DNA of 64,000 nt from Tetrapyrgos nigripes (GCA_013368315.1 JAACJM010000123.1:1-64000); one strand, 5' to 3'; counted from the stretch's first letter, positions 45,812 to 57,196 are shown. Numbers and translations: made by a program. The notes: generated by a model not told the origin, from the sequence alone.

Positions 45812-48800
45812 AGGGATTACTCATGATACTTACAGCCTCACTTAACCCTTCCTCTTCGTCTCCACTGTCGTTACTGTCGTCACTGACTGTCCCGTCGTCA
45901 TTGCCAGTGGACTCTACAACTTCCCTGGCTAAACTATGTCCTCCACATCGTGAAAGCTCTCCAACTCCTCGCTGCAAAATCCCACTGAAACCTGGCAGCA
46001 ATGAAATCCTATGAAGAGTCTTCCAATGACCTTCCCAAAAGCGACCACGGCGGTTATGGTAGAGGCGAATCTGGTGAGCCAGGGAGGGATTGACAGGGAG
46101 GAGCTCCTCTACCTTGCTGAGGAGGAAGTCATCTTCATCATGCAGGTATGTAGCCAAGCGCCTAATCTCTAGGTTGAGGCGCTCAATTTCTTCTCCAGCA
46201 CGTAAGTACTTGAAGTACTTATCCATGGCAACACGCACAGCAGGCTCTGACCAGCGTTTCTGCCTGATGTCTTGCCTCGTATCTCGAAGGATGTCAAAGT
46301 CTGAGAGGAAGCAGCACTCCACAACAGTTTCCCAGTCAAGTTTGGGACCCGGGGGCTTCAAGGCAGCAGCAGCCCTGTTGTAGTTGTCCAGGGCAGTGTG
46401 GATAGCCTGTGAACGGGTCTTGAGGGCATAGGCGATGTGTTTTCGTAGTTTGTAACCTATAGATGGATGTCAAGAGTATACAAATGAAAGGGTATCTGAG
46501 CTACTCACCAGTCTGAGACATGTTCATCCTCGTTAGTTCAAAGAGCCTCGCAACTACCAACCCCTCCAGCTTATCCACACACTTCTGGTACTGTGCCTTC
46601 TCTGTTAACAACTTCACACTCTCCCACTCCATGCTCCCTGGCTTCCAACGCTCTGAGATACCCAACTTCTGCTCCAGCACATGACAGTGTATTTTCATAT
46701 CATCCCGAATTTCTGCAGCCTGTCAACGTTTCGTTTCAAGTTTGCGAGTAGTGCTAGTTGTAACCTCATAGGAGCGACCAATCATGTCGTTGTTGTTAGT
46801 TGTTAACCATGCGCTGTTGGTGGTCTTCAATGTTTCCCTGGAAAGGAAAGAAACTACCATCAGTTAGAGAACCCAAAATGAGGTACGTCTCACTCACTCT
46901 GCTTCCTGCAAACTGACTAGCCTTTGGAAATACTCCATCTGCAATGTCTCCTCCTCAGGTACTGCCGCCTTCTTCAAATCCCGCAGATAGTCCCGCTCTT
47001 CAACCAACCACTCATGAAACCTGTCCACTGAGTCAATACCCAAGTCCTGCATTGACCGAGCCAATGCCGAGAATCCTTGGTGTATTTCAAGGGCTTGCTT
47101 GTAATTCTGAAGCAGGAAGTTGGGAAGGTTGGCGTAGGTTTCAAAGTCGTCATTGTGTTCAGCATAGTTTGCAATAGCTTGGCGGCGATGGAAGACACTG
47201 GCGTATCTAACAGAGGAGGCAAGGGCATTCGATTTAGAAAAGAAGCGCTCGCATCCCTCTGAGTCTTCTAGCCCATTGCCCTCCACATAGGTACCAAAGT
47301 GTTCGGTCTGGCAAAGACGGCAGTGTGCATGTCCGTGGAAGGTGCCGACTAGAGACTTGAATCGCTTTTCGCTTGCTTTTGGGCCCAGGGTGCTCTTGGC
47401 AATAGTGGTCTTGAATCCACACACAATGTCGTAACTGATTGCAAGGTCTTCCCCTAGAACTTCAATGAGCCTGTCTATCATAGCAAGGCCATATTTAGCT
47501 CTGAAAAATGTCAGTGTTTCATTCATACATAATCAGAAAGATAACTTACTGCTCTCCACTTCTAACCATGTCCTCTATCAGGAGGACGAAACCGTGTCTG
47601 CAAAGACACAGAAAGATCCCTGTCTCTTCGAATACCCCCCACATTGACGCCGTCAACTTCTCACTCAAGTTCTTCCACCTTGGTGTGCAAGGTGAGTCCT
47701 CAACCCCTAGTTCCTCCAGGATTTCGTTGGCCATCCCGTTCGCCCACCGGTCTACCTCCTCTCTACTCAGATAGTAGTCTCCACCTCCTGTTCGTGTATC
47801 CAGTCGTTCCCTCGATGGACCTGCCCCTGGGATTAAATTCCCTTCTTGATCATACCAAGGTGCACGTCTGGCCACTCGCTTCAAGGAATCCCTGCCATCC
47901 ATGCAGCCCATCATGCTGAACTTCAACTTCACCTCTGCATCCAGCTTGTAGAGGCAGGATGGACAGGCATGGGCAAGTCTCCAGTTGGGGTCAGCACAAC
48001 CCAGAGCCTGGCGAACTTGGGATTTGACACGGTCACGCAAGTCGAGGTGTAGGTCATGGCAAATGGAAAATTGTTCGCGTAGGTATGGCCGGTATGCTAC
48101 ACCATGTAGATCACAGAGCGTCTTGACAAACGGTTGGATGTTTAGGCGTGGGCAGCGCAGATTTACAATGCGATAGTGCTCAAGAGTGCATGTGGTGATG
48201 ACGACGGTCGGTCTGCTGGGAGCACAAGGGATCAGTCCTTGAGAGATGAGCAAGGCTAGTGTATTGTTGAGGGATATATGTACATCTCTTCGGCTACTAC
48301 CTGTAAACTGGTTAGAAGAAGCAAATGAATATAAAAATTGAGAGCACGCACCAAACAAGTCTACTACCTGCAGACTAACTGTCGTCCAGTCCTCAGGAGC
48401 CTCTAGTAAGACTGAATCTCTACCCACGTCACCATCTACCCGAAGACTCCAATCCATAAAGGCATCGGTCATAGAATCCATATAGAGGGAAAAGGCAAGG
48501 GTGCATTGCTCTACACGATCTATTCGGGTGCGGTAATCTGTGCGTCCCCTAGTACAACTTGTATAAGTAAGTAAATATTATAAAGGAACACATAACATAC
48601 CTTTTACCTCGGCCAGACAATGATTCGAACAACTCGTATGTCTCTCCACCTTCATGGCTGATGTTAATCTCCTTTTCTCCCATCAAAATATCGTTTACTG
48701 CAGCCCGACCCTCCATGAAGTCCGTCATATCTCCATCGTCGTCCCAAGACCCATCCTGATCCATAGTGTCCACAGTAGGAGGTTGCCGAGTCAGTTCTTC

Positions 48801-49106
48801 AGCTGCAGCTTGAGCCTTCGCGGAACGAATAGCAGTTGGGGTGTAGGTACGAGGTTTTGGATATGGGTCATACCTATCGCCTGAAGGTATTGAAGCCCGT
48901 TGGTGACGCAAGGCAGCTTTGAGCTTGAAAGGCTTCATTGCGTTGTTGACCAAGTCTTGCAGACGTGACCAAAACGCGTCTGTCTTTCGCGTGACTTTCT
49001 GACTTGTGTTGACTAACTTGTGACTTGTTCTCGATCGCGACTTGCAACTCAGTGCGTTTTGCCTCCACTTGTAAGTACATTTTCTTCTCTTCTCTAGCCA
49101 ACTCAA
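45807..49106 (-). pseudogene. KDZ transposase (one in-frame stop)
   Basis: Exons: 49106-48601, 48548-48352, 48300-47550, 47500-46898, 46837-46509 and 46456-45807. They join in phase to 1012 codons with introns of 49-60 nt. Family features are MDGRDSLKR (first catalytic Asp, near 47890), YDIVCGFK (second), the Cys/His-rich FHGHAHCRLCQ, and LEDSEGCERFFSKSNALA (the Glu), then LEGLVVARLFELTRMNMSQTGYKLRKH. A TGA at 46725-46723 interrupts LETKR.QAAEIRDD; CGA to TGA is the likely change. Everything else is open, so this is a very recent loss, or a readthrough or sequencing question. The 5' end is uncertain: no ATG heads the first exon, and an upstream exon may exist. It is divergent from the TET/JBP gene. 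Confidence 0.8.
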
Positions 49107-49276
49107 GTTACCACTGGGCCTACTCGGTGGTTCTGAATGGTCTAAATTATAGGCCTAGGGAACTGCTGAGTAAGCCCAGAGGTTACTTGGATGGACTAGC
49201 CAAGAGAGACATGTACACTATGCCTTTTTCTTGGTCAATCCTTGGCTAACGCTTTTTCTTTAAAGGGTCCTATGAA
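49107..49276. promoter_or_regulatory. Shared divergent promoter region, transposase and TET/JBP genes
   Basis: About 170 bp separate the two divergent coding starts. No clear TATA box is visible. The exact extent depends on the uncertain 5' end of the transposase. Confidence 0.35.
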
Positions 49277-50737
49277 ATGAAACCTCGAGAAGTGAGTTCC
49301 TCTTGATCTTATAACTATAACATGGCTAATATCCCTTCCACATAGCTTCGCAATGGCAAGGTCTATGCAGAGCTCCAAGTGTTTCGCCCTTCCCACCAGG
49401 TCGACGTTGGCTGCCTCATTGACCGAGCCTTTCATCCCAATGCCCACGCCGACGAGTCTGACGATGAAGAAAACACCCCTCCTCCACTAGTTTCCCCAGT
49501 CAGCCTATCTTCCAACGGCAGCATCCACCCTTACGAGTATGCCTCTCCTTTATCGAGCCCTTCTTCCAACATTCCTGTTCCCAATCCTAACAAACGACCG
49601 GCACCTTCGGAAAGCCAACCCAGCTATCGAAGTCACAAACGCGCACGGCAGCGAGAGCGCCAGTATGAAGAAAAAGGTCACCTCACTGCCTACAATATGT
49701 CTATTGCAGCAACGACGTCCCAGCCCTTCCTCAGCTCCCTCAAATCAGATACATTGCCTATTGCACATGGTGGATATGTCGCAGTTGAGCAGGATATGAA
49801 GGGAAGAACAATTGACCACCCGCTGGAGTGGTTTCTAGACAATGGGTTTGAATTGGTGAAAAATGATGGCAAGTGCGTGTCCCTGTTTTCTTTCTTTCTT
49901 TCTTCACAATTACTCAACGATAGTAGCCAATCCATTCCTCTTGTCACAGCTGAGGACAGAGTCATCGGCGCTATTGCTAAGAAACCCGCCACCCTTCAGT
50001 ACGAGCAAGCCGTGGACACCGCAGCGCAGCTGATCGCTGAGACTGGTAGCGCCGCTGACTTCACCGCTGGCGAGAAAGCATCAAAACACGGTCGAGGCTT
50101 CGGCTCTGCAGCATACGGTCATTCTTTTGGGAAGGGACAGCCCCAACCTATGTGTCTTGTGAAACGCCGTGAGATGATGAAGGGCCTGCTCTCTGACCCT
50201 TGCTTTACTATTATTGCCCATGCTCAAAGCTGTGAGTGCCCATCTTCTGTTTTATTTCCTTTACTCATACACCTACATACAGCTGCCTATGCTGTGTTTT
50301 CACCCAGAAACTACATCTATTACTTTCAAGGCATGAAGCTCTTTCGCCGAGTCATGAAAGCTCTTGGCGCTCCATCCGAGGACTTCAAGCCCAACTTCAA
50401 GAAAAGTGTTTTTTCATGCATTACCGTCAACTTTGGTCCTCATACTTGGACCTTCGTTCATACCGATGCAAAGAATACAGCTCACGGAATGTGCGCCATC
50501 ACCGCCCTTGGTAATTTTGATTACAAGCGCGGTGGACACTTGGTCCTCTGGGATCTCAAACTCGTCATCGAGTTTCCTCCTGGCTGCACTATCCTCATTC
50601 CTTCAGCCCTACTCCTTCATTCCAACATTGGGGTTCTGCAAGGTGAAACTCGGTACAGCATCACGCAGTATACAGCAGGTGGGATATGGCGGTGGTTAGA
50701 TGATGGCGGTCGAACTGTAGTTGTACAATCATCTTGA
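49277..50737 (+). CDS. TET/JBP-type 2-oxoglutarate/Fe(II)-dependent dioxygenase (KDZ cargo)
   Basis: Exons 49277-49291, 49346-49876, 49955-50231 and 50283-50737 give 425 residues (start MKPRE, then LRNGKVYAEL). Introns 2 and 3 are 78 and 51 nt without stops, so the genomic frame looks continuous. The N-terminal third is polar with an NLS-like KRARQRERQ. The C-terminal half is the double-stranded beta-helix: FGPHTWTFVHTDAKN with iron ligands H334 and D336, then GGHLVLWDLKLVIEFPPG, H387 in LLLHSNIG, and R398 in GETRYS for 2-oxoglutarate. TET/JBP enzymes oxidise 5-methylcytosine or thymine in DNA. Mushroom members occur in many copies linked to KDZ transposons. No stop or frameshift is seen. The substrate is inferred from the family. 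Confidence 0.82.
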
Positions 50738-51629
50738 AATCGAAAAGTTTTATGCCGTCCATGCATGTATGAGCGAGGCGAGATAGTGTAATGAATTGGG
50801 AGCCAGCTCCGGACCGTACATCCGGAATAGCTTCTCAATGTCGAGAACGACGATGACAAGGTGTCCAGGCCAACGTCCAGCTCAAATATCATCTGAACAG
50901 ACTTAGGAATACTGTAACTTGCTTCTAGTAAAATTTTGGGGAAAACTATCAAGTCTATCGAATGTAGTGCACTAAATGCTTCAAGGGCGATTCAGAATCC
51001 TATCAGATACTTGGAACGAAGTATCAAAAAAGTAAAAGGTGCTCCGTTAAACTTCTATTTGACATATGCTGGAACTACATACAAGCAAGTCTTGAATCCA
51101 AAAAATCAGCTCAGAATACTAAGATATACTTCCATAATTGCGCGTTCAACTCGAAATTTTAGGTTCACTTTTCAGTCTGTATCATTGCTTCAGTAAATAC
51201 TGAGGGCAGAAGGATTATTTTACGAGTTCAGGTAGTAATTTGGAGTAATAATTGATACAGCAGCAGGCCATAACACATGCAGATAGCCCCCAACCTTTTT
51301 ATCTGGAAAAGTATCGGAAATGTTGAGTGCAGAAGGCATTTCAAGGCCTTTTTTTCACTAAAAAAATGTTAAAAATGCCTGTAAGTACTAGAATCTTGGA
51401 TACCTAATTATTACAGCAGGAAGTAAGAATCAGAGCTTCAAATCAGGAAACTTGACAATTGTGGCGGTCAGATGAGGAGGAGTGCATACTAAATTTGGAA
51501 GTTGACATAGCCACAGCCTTCAAAAACTTGCAACTTGTGTCGATTATGTAGCTTGTTGTCTATTGAAATTCCCCAAGTCTTTCAGACTGTCAAAAAATTC
51601 GTACAAGTGGAAGGAGGTGCATTTCAGTC

Positions 51630-51857
51630 GTAGTTTCTTAAGTACACAAAAAACTACATAAAAAGGGAGTAATAACAAAGGCTCTGACTCAAGCTTCGGA
51701 TTTCGCCCGTAGTATCTTAAGTACACAAAAATTTACATAAGAACTTAGTTCAAGGGAGTAATAACAAAGGCTGGCTCAGCCCGTAGTATCTTAAGTACAC
51801 AAAAATTTATATAAGAACTTAGTTCAAGGGAGTAATAACAAAGGCTGGCTCAAGCTT
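51630..51857. repeat. Three tandem copies of a 73-78-bp unit at the 3' end of a cargo gene
   Basis: The units start at 51630, 51709 and 51783, each with GTAGTATCTTAAGTACACAA near the start and GGGAGTAATAACAAAGGCT near the end. The third copy holds the stop codon and the last codons of the RNase-H1-N gene; the other two lie downstream. Confidence 0.75.
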
Positions 51858-52900
51858 CAGAACACGTTCAGCCATATACTCTGCAACAAAAAATGCGTTG
51901 GCATCTTTGGCGTTATTATGTGGATACACAGCCCCTCTACCATAATACAACCCATCCCTGATCACTTCATGTCTGAAGAATGCGTTGAGTGAAAGAAAAA
52001 AAAAAAGAAGTCAAAGAATACATACCTTGTCTTGTAAACTCCAGGGTGTATGCCCTGGGTAACAACCCAGTGAGGCTCACCAGTTTGCGGCTGGAAGCTG
52101 ATAGCATTCAGGACACCAGAAGTGGAGGCAAGTTGATAAGATTGCTTGGCAAGGGATAAAGATTGGAATCCCTTAATGACCGAGTTTTCGTCGCCTTTGA
52201 TGATTGCTTCCACTTGCCTCCTACAAAAAAAAATTAGATACACCTCCAGTCCATACCAAGGAACTTACCAGCTGCCAAAGGCTCCAACGCTCCAACCATG
52301 GTAAACAACATATGCTTCCCATTGCTTTCGATGACCACCTCTGGGAGTGTGTGTAACTGCCTGGCGCTGAGGGGTTACGGTCGGTTGAGGCTGGTGATTT
52401 GGAGGATGACGCTGGGGGGTCGAGGGAGAACGACGCTGGGTCACTTGAGGTAGGCCTGATGCGTAGGATGGCGGAGGGGTGCTGACTCGCTGTGGAGGAA
52501 CAACTTGGGGGACTGGTCCAGATTCCGGCTCACTGTCTGTCTCATAGAGATCGGAATTGTATGCTTCTTCACCTCCTGAATTGGTATCTTTGTCATCCCC
52601 GGATTGCTCTAACATGAAAAGCGTGGGTTTAAAACTTAAAACGGTGAGGCATTCTACTCACCTGCGAGGAGACATTCTATTTGCTTCCTTAATGCAGCTG
52701 GTACATCGACGAACAATCAGCAAAGACACCTCAGGTACAAGGGATAACTCACCCATCCCCTGCTCCCTAGCATTGTTGAGTTTCTCGTGCTCTGAACATA
52801 CCGTGCTTATTGTTTGATACATTCAAAGAATATAGAATAAGTACTCGCCTTCCAAAAGAGCAGCTACAGCATCCCGGTTTGTCCGTTGTGTTCATGTCCA
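51819..52900 (-). CDS. RNase H1 N-terminal / viroplasmin-like domain protein (KDZ cargo)
   Basis: Clear exons are 52791-52753, 52697-52662, 52608-52269, 52220-52026 and 51972-51819. They join in phase to 254 codons with introns of 44-55 nt. The protein has a short coiled-coil-like start (EEHEKLNNAREQGMAALRKQ) and an acidic, Pro-rich linker. Then comes AYVVYHGWSVGAFGSW-RQVEAIIKG..VIKGFQSLSLAKQSY, which fits the small domain that opens eukaryotic RNase H1 and binds RNA/DNA hybrids. A C-terminal part ends RVLKLEPAFVITPLN. The 5' exon (about 52849-52900) is uncertain: a GC-AG intron would be needed, and the frame has a TGA just upstream. There is no RNase H catalytic domain. Confidence 0.65.
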
Positions 52901-53119
52901 GTCTGTTGAAAAACTCTGGGTCAGCGTACAAAGATTTCTGGTTAATGATTATACGGGATTCACTTGTTGCGGCTTTACCTTTACCTTTTTTCAATCGAGT
53001 ATCTTTGACTGCGTAAAAGAGTTCAGTGGATGAGCATCATTTTGTAGAACAAGATTTTCTTACCCATTGATGACACTCTGACTGTGGATTCCAACAGTAG
53101 GGAAAAGTGGAGGTTGGAA

Positions 53120-53155
53120 ATGGTGGTGGTGGTGGTGGTGGTGGTGGGGGTGGGG
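53120..53155. repeat. GGT/GTG microsatellite
   Basis: About nine GGT units followed by a G-rich stretch, between the divergent cargo genes. Confidence 0.85.
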
Positions 53156-53602
53156 ATTCAGAAACAAGAAATTGAACCATGTCCATGCATATCCATGCAT
53201 GCTCGCTGCTCGCTAATACACGCCACTGACTAATTCTCAGAGTAGCTGTCAGTGAGAGCCACAGTTAGGCTGACGTTCATCTTGCTTGCAGGTGAGCCTT
53301 TGGACATCTGTTGACCCTCTTCTCACTACGCACCAGATTTTGAATTAAATGTTAGTCACGGGATCAGCTTAACTGAGTTTGATTTTGATTTGACCCTCCG
53401 ACCTCCGAGTACCAGCTCCTATCCACTTGCTAGTGTGGAGGGTGGCGGAGGGTGGCGGGTGCATTATCACAGAGACGCGACGTTGTTGATGTGTTTTGTT
53501 GAAATTCTTTTGCCAGAATACTGGGGTCCCTGACCAGTGAGCAGTAACGCTGTGTACCACCTCTGGCCATCCGCTACCTCTACGACTTTCATTTGCCCTC
53601 AG

Positions 53603-55672
53603 ATGCCACCTCTCAATTCTCTTCTCAATCCTGTTGACTCCACCATTGATCATGCTTGGTATTATAACCATACTGGAAAAGCTGAAGATACTGGGAACAG
53701 CCCTTCTTCGATTTTTTCCAGTTCCACTGGTCAGCATTTTCCATTCACCTTCACGCCAGAGTCTGTGCCACCGTCGAATAACAACCCTAAATCCCTGCTT
53801 GCTGAGCTTCTCGAGGATGATATTGATGTTGACGGGCTCCAACCATTTGGGTTTGACTATTCCCTAGTCACTGCCGCTATGGAGAATACCCCCTTCCCTA
53901 ATACTAAAAATAATGCCATAGGTTCATCCTCTAGCCTGTGGCAACTTGATTTCTCCTCAGATGCTCCTGTGGCTCCTGGCCCCATGCCAGCTCCTGTCAG
54001 TGTTCGGCATGCACCACCAGCAGAGCATAGTGATACAGAAATCACTCCCATAGACACCACAAACCACAAGCACACTTCCACCATGTCTGAAGTATCAAAA
54101 ACTCGACAGTCTTTGTCTTCAACATCTACTCGCCCTGGGGGTACAGCCACTGATCTACACACCTCTGCCTCCTCCTGTCACTATCCCTCAGCTCTGACTC
54201 ATTTAGAGCTGAACGGTCATCTTCCTTTGCAGTACCCTCACTCCCGAAGGGGCCCTAAACTTTCAGACACGCAAAAACAGGCAATTTCAGCTTCTGCTGC
54301 CCTCGCCAAAGCCAAACGTGTGAAGTTGATGGACCGACTCATCGAAGCTGGGAAGGCTCACCAGGAAGCTTTAAAGGCTATCGCAGAGGAGGAAGGAGTC
54401 AGATTTGAGGCAGTTGAAAAGCTCCTCTCCACTTCTTCCCACTTCCGATCCCACCAAAATGAGGTGTCAACTAGGAATGCTCTAATGCACTATGTGAAGG
54501 TCCAGGGCCTGAACAACAGTAAGTCATATGAACTCTATAGACCTTTCCTGATGGCTTATGCATGTCTATAGATAATCTGCGTGCGGGTGAATTGCATCGT
54601 TTCATCGACAATGACCCTGAACTTCAAAAAATTGCAAAGGATAAGGAGGCCATTTCCAAACTGAAGCAAGACGTACTGGATTACAGGGAGGCGAAAGCAA
54701 TGGGTGCTCGCATTTCTTCTCTGTCAGCTGCCCAGGATATCCAGGCTTTTACAGACAAGATGGGTGTCGAGGTATGATTTCAGTTTCCCTGATGATCACC
54801 TTTTAGCTCAAGCTTTAATCTAGTTGAACAACCTCTATTCACGCACCGGGGCTCTTGGATTTTTAATGGTTACTCCCGGTAGTCATGACGACAAGGGCCG
54901 TCCTGGGTTTGCTATTGGTGGGCTAGACACCATGGCTTTCTTTCGAAGGAATTTACGGCTTGAGCCTTGGGACATTCTCGCTGATTTTCAAATGTATGGA
55001 GCGAAAGGTGACGGTAGTAAGTTGGTCTATCTCCCTCAAAATTGTAAATGCTAATATTGTGGTATCCAGGGCGAAGGGGTATTGACTCTGGAGCTGAGCT
55101 CCGGGCTCAATGCACCAGTATGATATCGAGCAGCCTATGTATGTTAACATTTGTTATTTTTTTTTTGATACTATACTGACTACTTTTGTACCGACTACTT
55201 TATAGGTTTCGCAGTCCGAGAGCGTGTCCAAATGAACTACGACAGTTATGACACGGCAATTGTTCAAAGACTCAAGGTCAAGCTGGTTTGGCCCAAGGAT
55301 ATCAATAACGGTGCCATTATCAACCCAACCAAACTTTCTATGGATGATGTCCGCAAGCTACACCATGCACTCGAGATCGGGACCTGTAAATGGGTGGAGT
55401 TAACAACGCAGGAGAGAGCAAGGCATCAGGAGGAGCATGAGAAGGCCATGGGATCAGGCAAACGAACTCGAAAGGAACGGTCTGACAAAGGAGTTGCGCG
55501 TGGCCCAAACAAACGCGCTCGGCACGCCAAACCCAACGAAAACGCAGCTCCCCAGAAACAAGCGCCAAAAAAGCAGAATCAGAAGGGAAGGGCTAGCTCT
55601 AGGAAGACGGTGGAGGCCTTTAAGAGTGCTGAGTTTGTTGAGGATCATGAGGACGAGGCTTTGGATGGGTAG
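53603..55672 (+). CDS. Large basic protein of a KDZ-linked mushroom family, function unknown
   Basis: Exons 53603-54518, 54572-54771, 54824-55016, 55070-55117 and 55206-55672 give 607 residues, all in phase and without stops. The first 200 residues are Ser/Pro/Thr-rich. Next come a helical segment (LAKAKRVKLMDRLIEAGKAHQEALKAIAEEEGV) and a block reading NALMHYVKVQGLNN. Then RAGELHRFIDNDPELQ..LKQDVLDYREAKAMGARIS, LYSRTGALGFLMVTPGSHDD and FFRRNLRLEPWDILADFQ follow. The C-terminus is strongly basic with several NLS-like runs (GKRTRKERSDKG, GPNKRARHAKP, APKKQNQKG). I recall this architecture as a repeated family in Agaricomycete genomes but know no function. A DNA or chromatin role is inferred from the basic tail and its place inside the transposon. 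Confidence 0.75.
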
Positions 55673-55799
55673 AGAAGCTGTGGTGGTAACTAGCTATGTC
55701 TCTTTGTCTCATTCAGTACCCATCGGACTCACATAAAATTTTACACTATGTATTTATTGAAAAACAAGAGATTTGAGGTCTTGGACCATTAATAACCAT

Positions 55800-56759
55800 A
55801 TATTTGACTTTGCTGTTGTCGGGAGAGCGGGACAACAAGCGGAGCCAATATCCGACGGGGAAGTGCCACCCAAATCCACGAGCGCGCCTGCGACAGATGT
55901 ATATATTTCATATTGAGTACAGTTTCAATTACAGTGACTGAACCGAGGGGGAAGCGCCACCTGGACCCGACAGATGTAATCTATGTACTATACATATTTT
56001 TGCGAATTTTTACCATTTGATTCGATGTACATGATACTGCCTAAGGGGCTTTTTGTTTGTACCTTTAAATGTAATTTATTTTATGTCGTAGACTACTATA
56101 AATTTTTTTGCGAATTTTTACGATTTTATTCGATGTACATACGTGCTCGCTGCTGTCGGGAGGGCGGGACAACGAGCGGAGCCAACGACAGCAACTAATC
56201 CGACGGGGAAGTGCCACCCAAACCCACAAGCGCCACCTGCGACAGATGTAATATATTTTATTTTATATTGAGTACAGGGTCAATTACAGTGACTGATCCG
56301 AGGGGGAAGCGCCACCTGGACTAAATTTGTTGGCGAATTTTTTACCATTTTATTCGATGTATGTGCTCGCTGTTGTCGGGAGGGCGGGAAAATGAGTGGA
56401 GAAAACGATGGCGACTGATCCGACGGGGAAGTATAATTTTTTTGCGAATTCTTACGATTTTATTTGATGTACATGCATGCTCGCTGTTGTCGGGAGGGCG
56501 GGACAACGAGCGGAGCCAACGACGGCAACTAATCCGACGGGGAGGTGCCACTCAAACCCGACGATGACATCATGGCGATCCCTCCCACGATGCCTCCCAT
56601 CGTCCCAGCTGCCAGAGCCCTCTGAAATTACAAAGTCCCTCCATAATTAACGGATAAATAACGCGCTATGGAGGGGAGGGGTCTAAGCTATCAAATCTGA
56701 TAGGACCATATGATCCCTGGTCCTATCATATTTGGTCGCTTAGGTGGGCTTCACAGGTG
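55800..56759. repeat. Right TIR of the KDZ transposon plus extra subterminal units
   Basis: 56030-56759 is the inverse of the left TIR. Further subterminal units (CGGGAGAGCGGGACAA, ATCCGACGGGGAAGTGCCAC) extend inward to about 55815, so the right end has more repeat units than the left. Confidence 0.8.
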
Positions 56760-56762
56760 TTA

Positions 56763-57105
56763 TCGTTATTTTTTGATGTCCACCCACCCAAATTTTTGCG
56801 CATTCAAACGCGGATCTGTGATCCATGGGAACTTATCACTATATTGAGCTGAAAAATTCATGTAATCTATTTGCTTACAGTAAGTGATTGTGTATCCCTA
56901 AAAAGGGTGCCAGTGTGAGGATTGAACTCGCGCAAGCCAAACATAATCAACGCGGACTTTGGCACAGCGCAAAACCATTACACCACAGGACAACCGTTAA
57001 ACTGCATACATAAAGGTCCATATCTAGTTGTACAATCAATATATGTTCATTACCATTTGTTCAACATCATCAAGGATTATGGAGATGTGGGTTTGGTTTA
57101 TGGGG
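56763..57105 (-). repeat. tRNA-derived SINE-like repeat, copy 2
   Basis: On the minus strand there is an A box TGGTGTAATGG (56975-56985) and a B box GAGTTCAATCC (near 56919-56929). It matches 35399-35740 along about 340 bp. It starts three bases outside the KDZ right end. Confidence 0.6.
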
Positions 57106-57196
57106 GGTAAGATATGTAAGTGCAGAGAAGTTTATTATGAATTCATTTTAAGGGGCTATTTTGGATGGGAAATAAAATTTTGCAGGGGTGAGGGGA

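Larger units (their letters stand above)
45082..56759. mobile_element. KDZ (Kyakuja-Dileera-Zisupton) DNA transposon with four genes
   Basis: The 11,678-bp unit is bounded by inverted repeats of about 730 bp (45082-45811 and 56030-56759), both starting CACCTGTGAAGCCCACC from outside. Inside are KDZ transposase (-), a TET/JBP dioxygenase (+), an RNase H1 N-terminal-domain protein (-) and a basic coiled-coil-like protein (+), as two divergent pairs. Association of TET/JBP genes with KDZ transposons is known from mushroom genomes. No target-site duplication is found: the flanks are ATTTGTGG and TTATCGTT. The right flank is a SINE-like repeat, so at least one side was rearranged after insertion, or the ends lie a few bases differently. 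Confidence 0.85.

Noticed and set aside
46680..46800. An intron that would remove the TGA from the KDZ transposase
   Set aside because: A 45-nt GT..AG stretch exists, but it would delete a well-conserved block (YEVTTSTTRKLETKR), so a real nonsense codon is more likely.
49379..50737. TET/JBP gene as one unspliced 452-codon exon
   Set aside because: It starts at GTG, not ATG. It also contains two stretches with strong GT..AG signals that break the domain; removing them and adding the upstream MKPRE exon gives a better protein.
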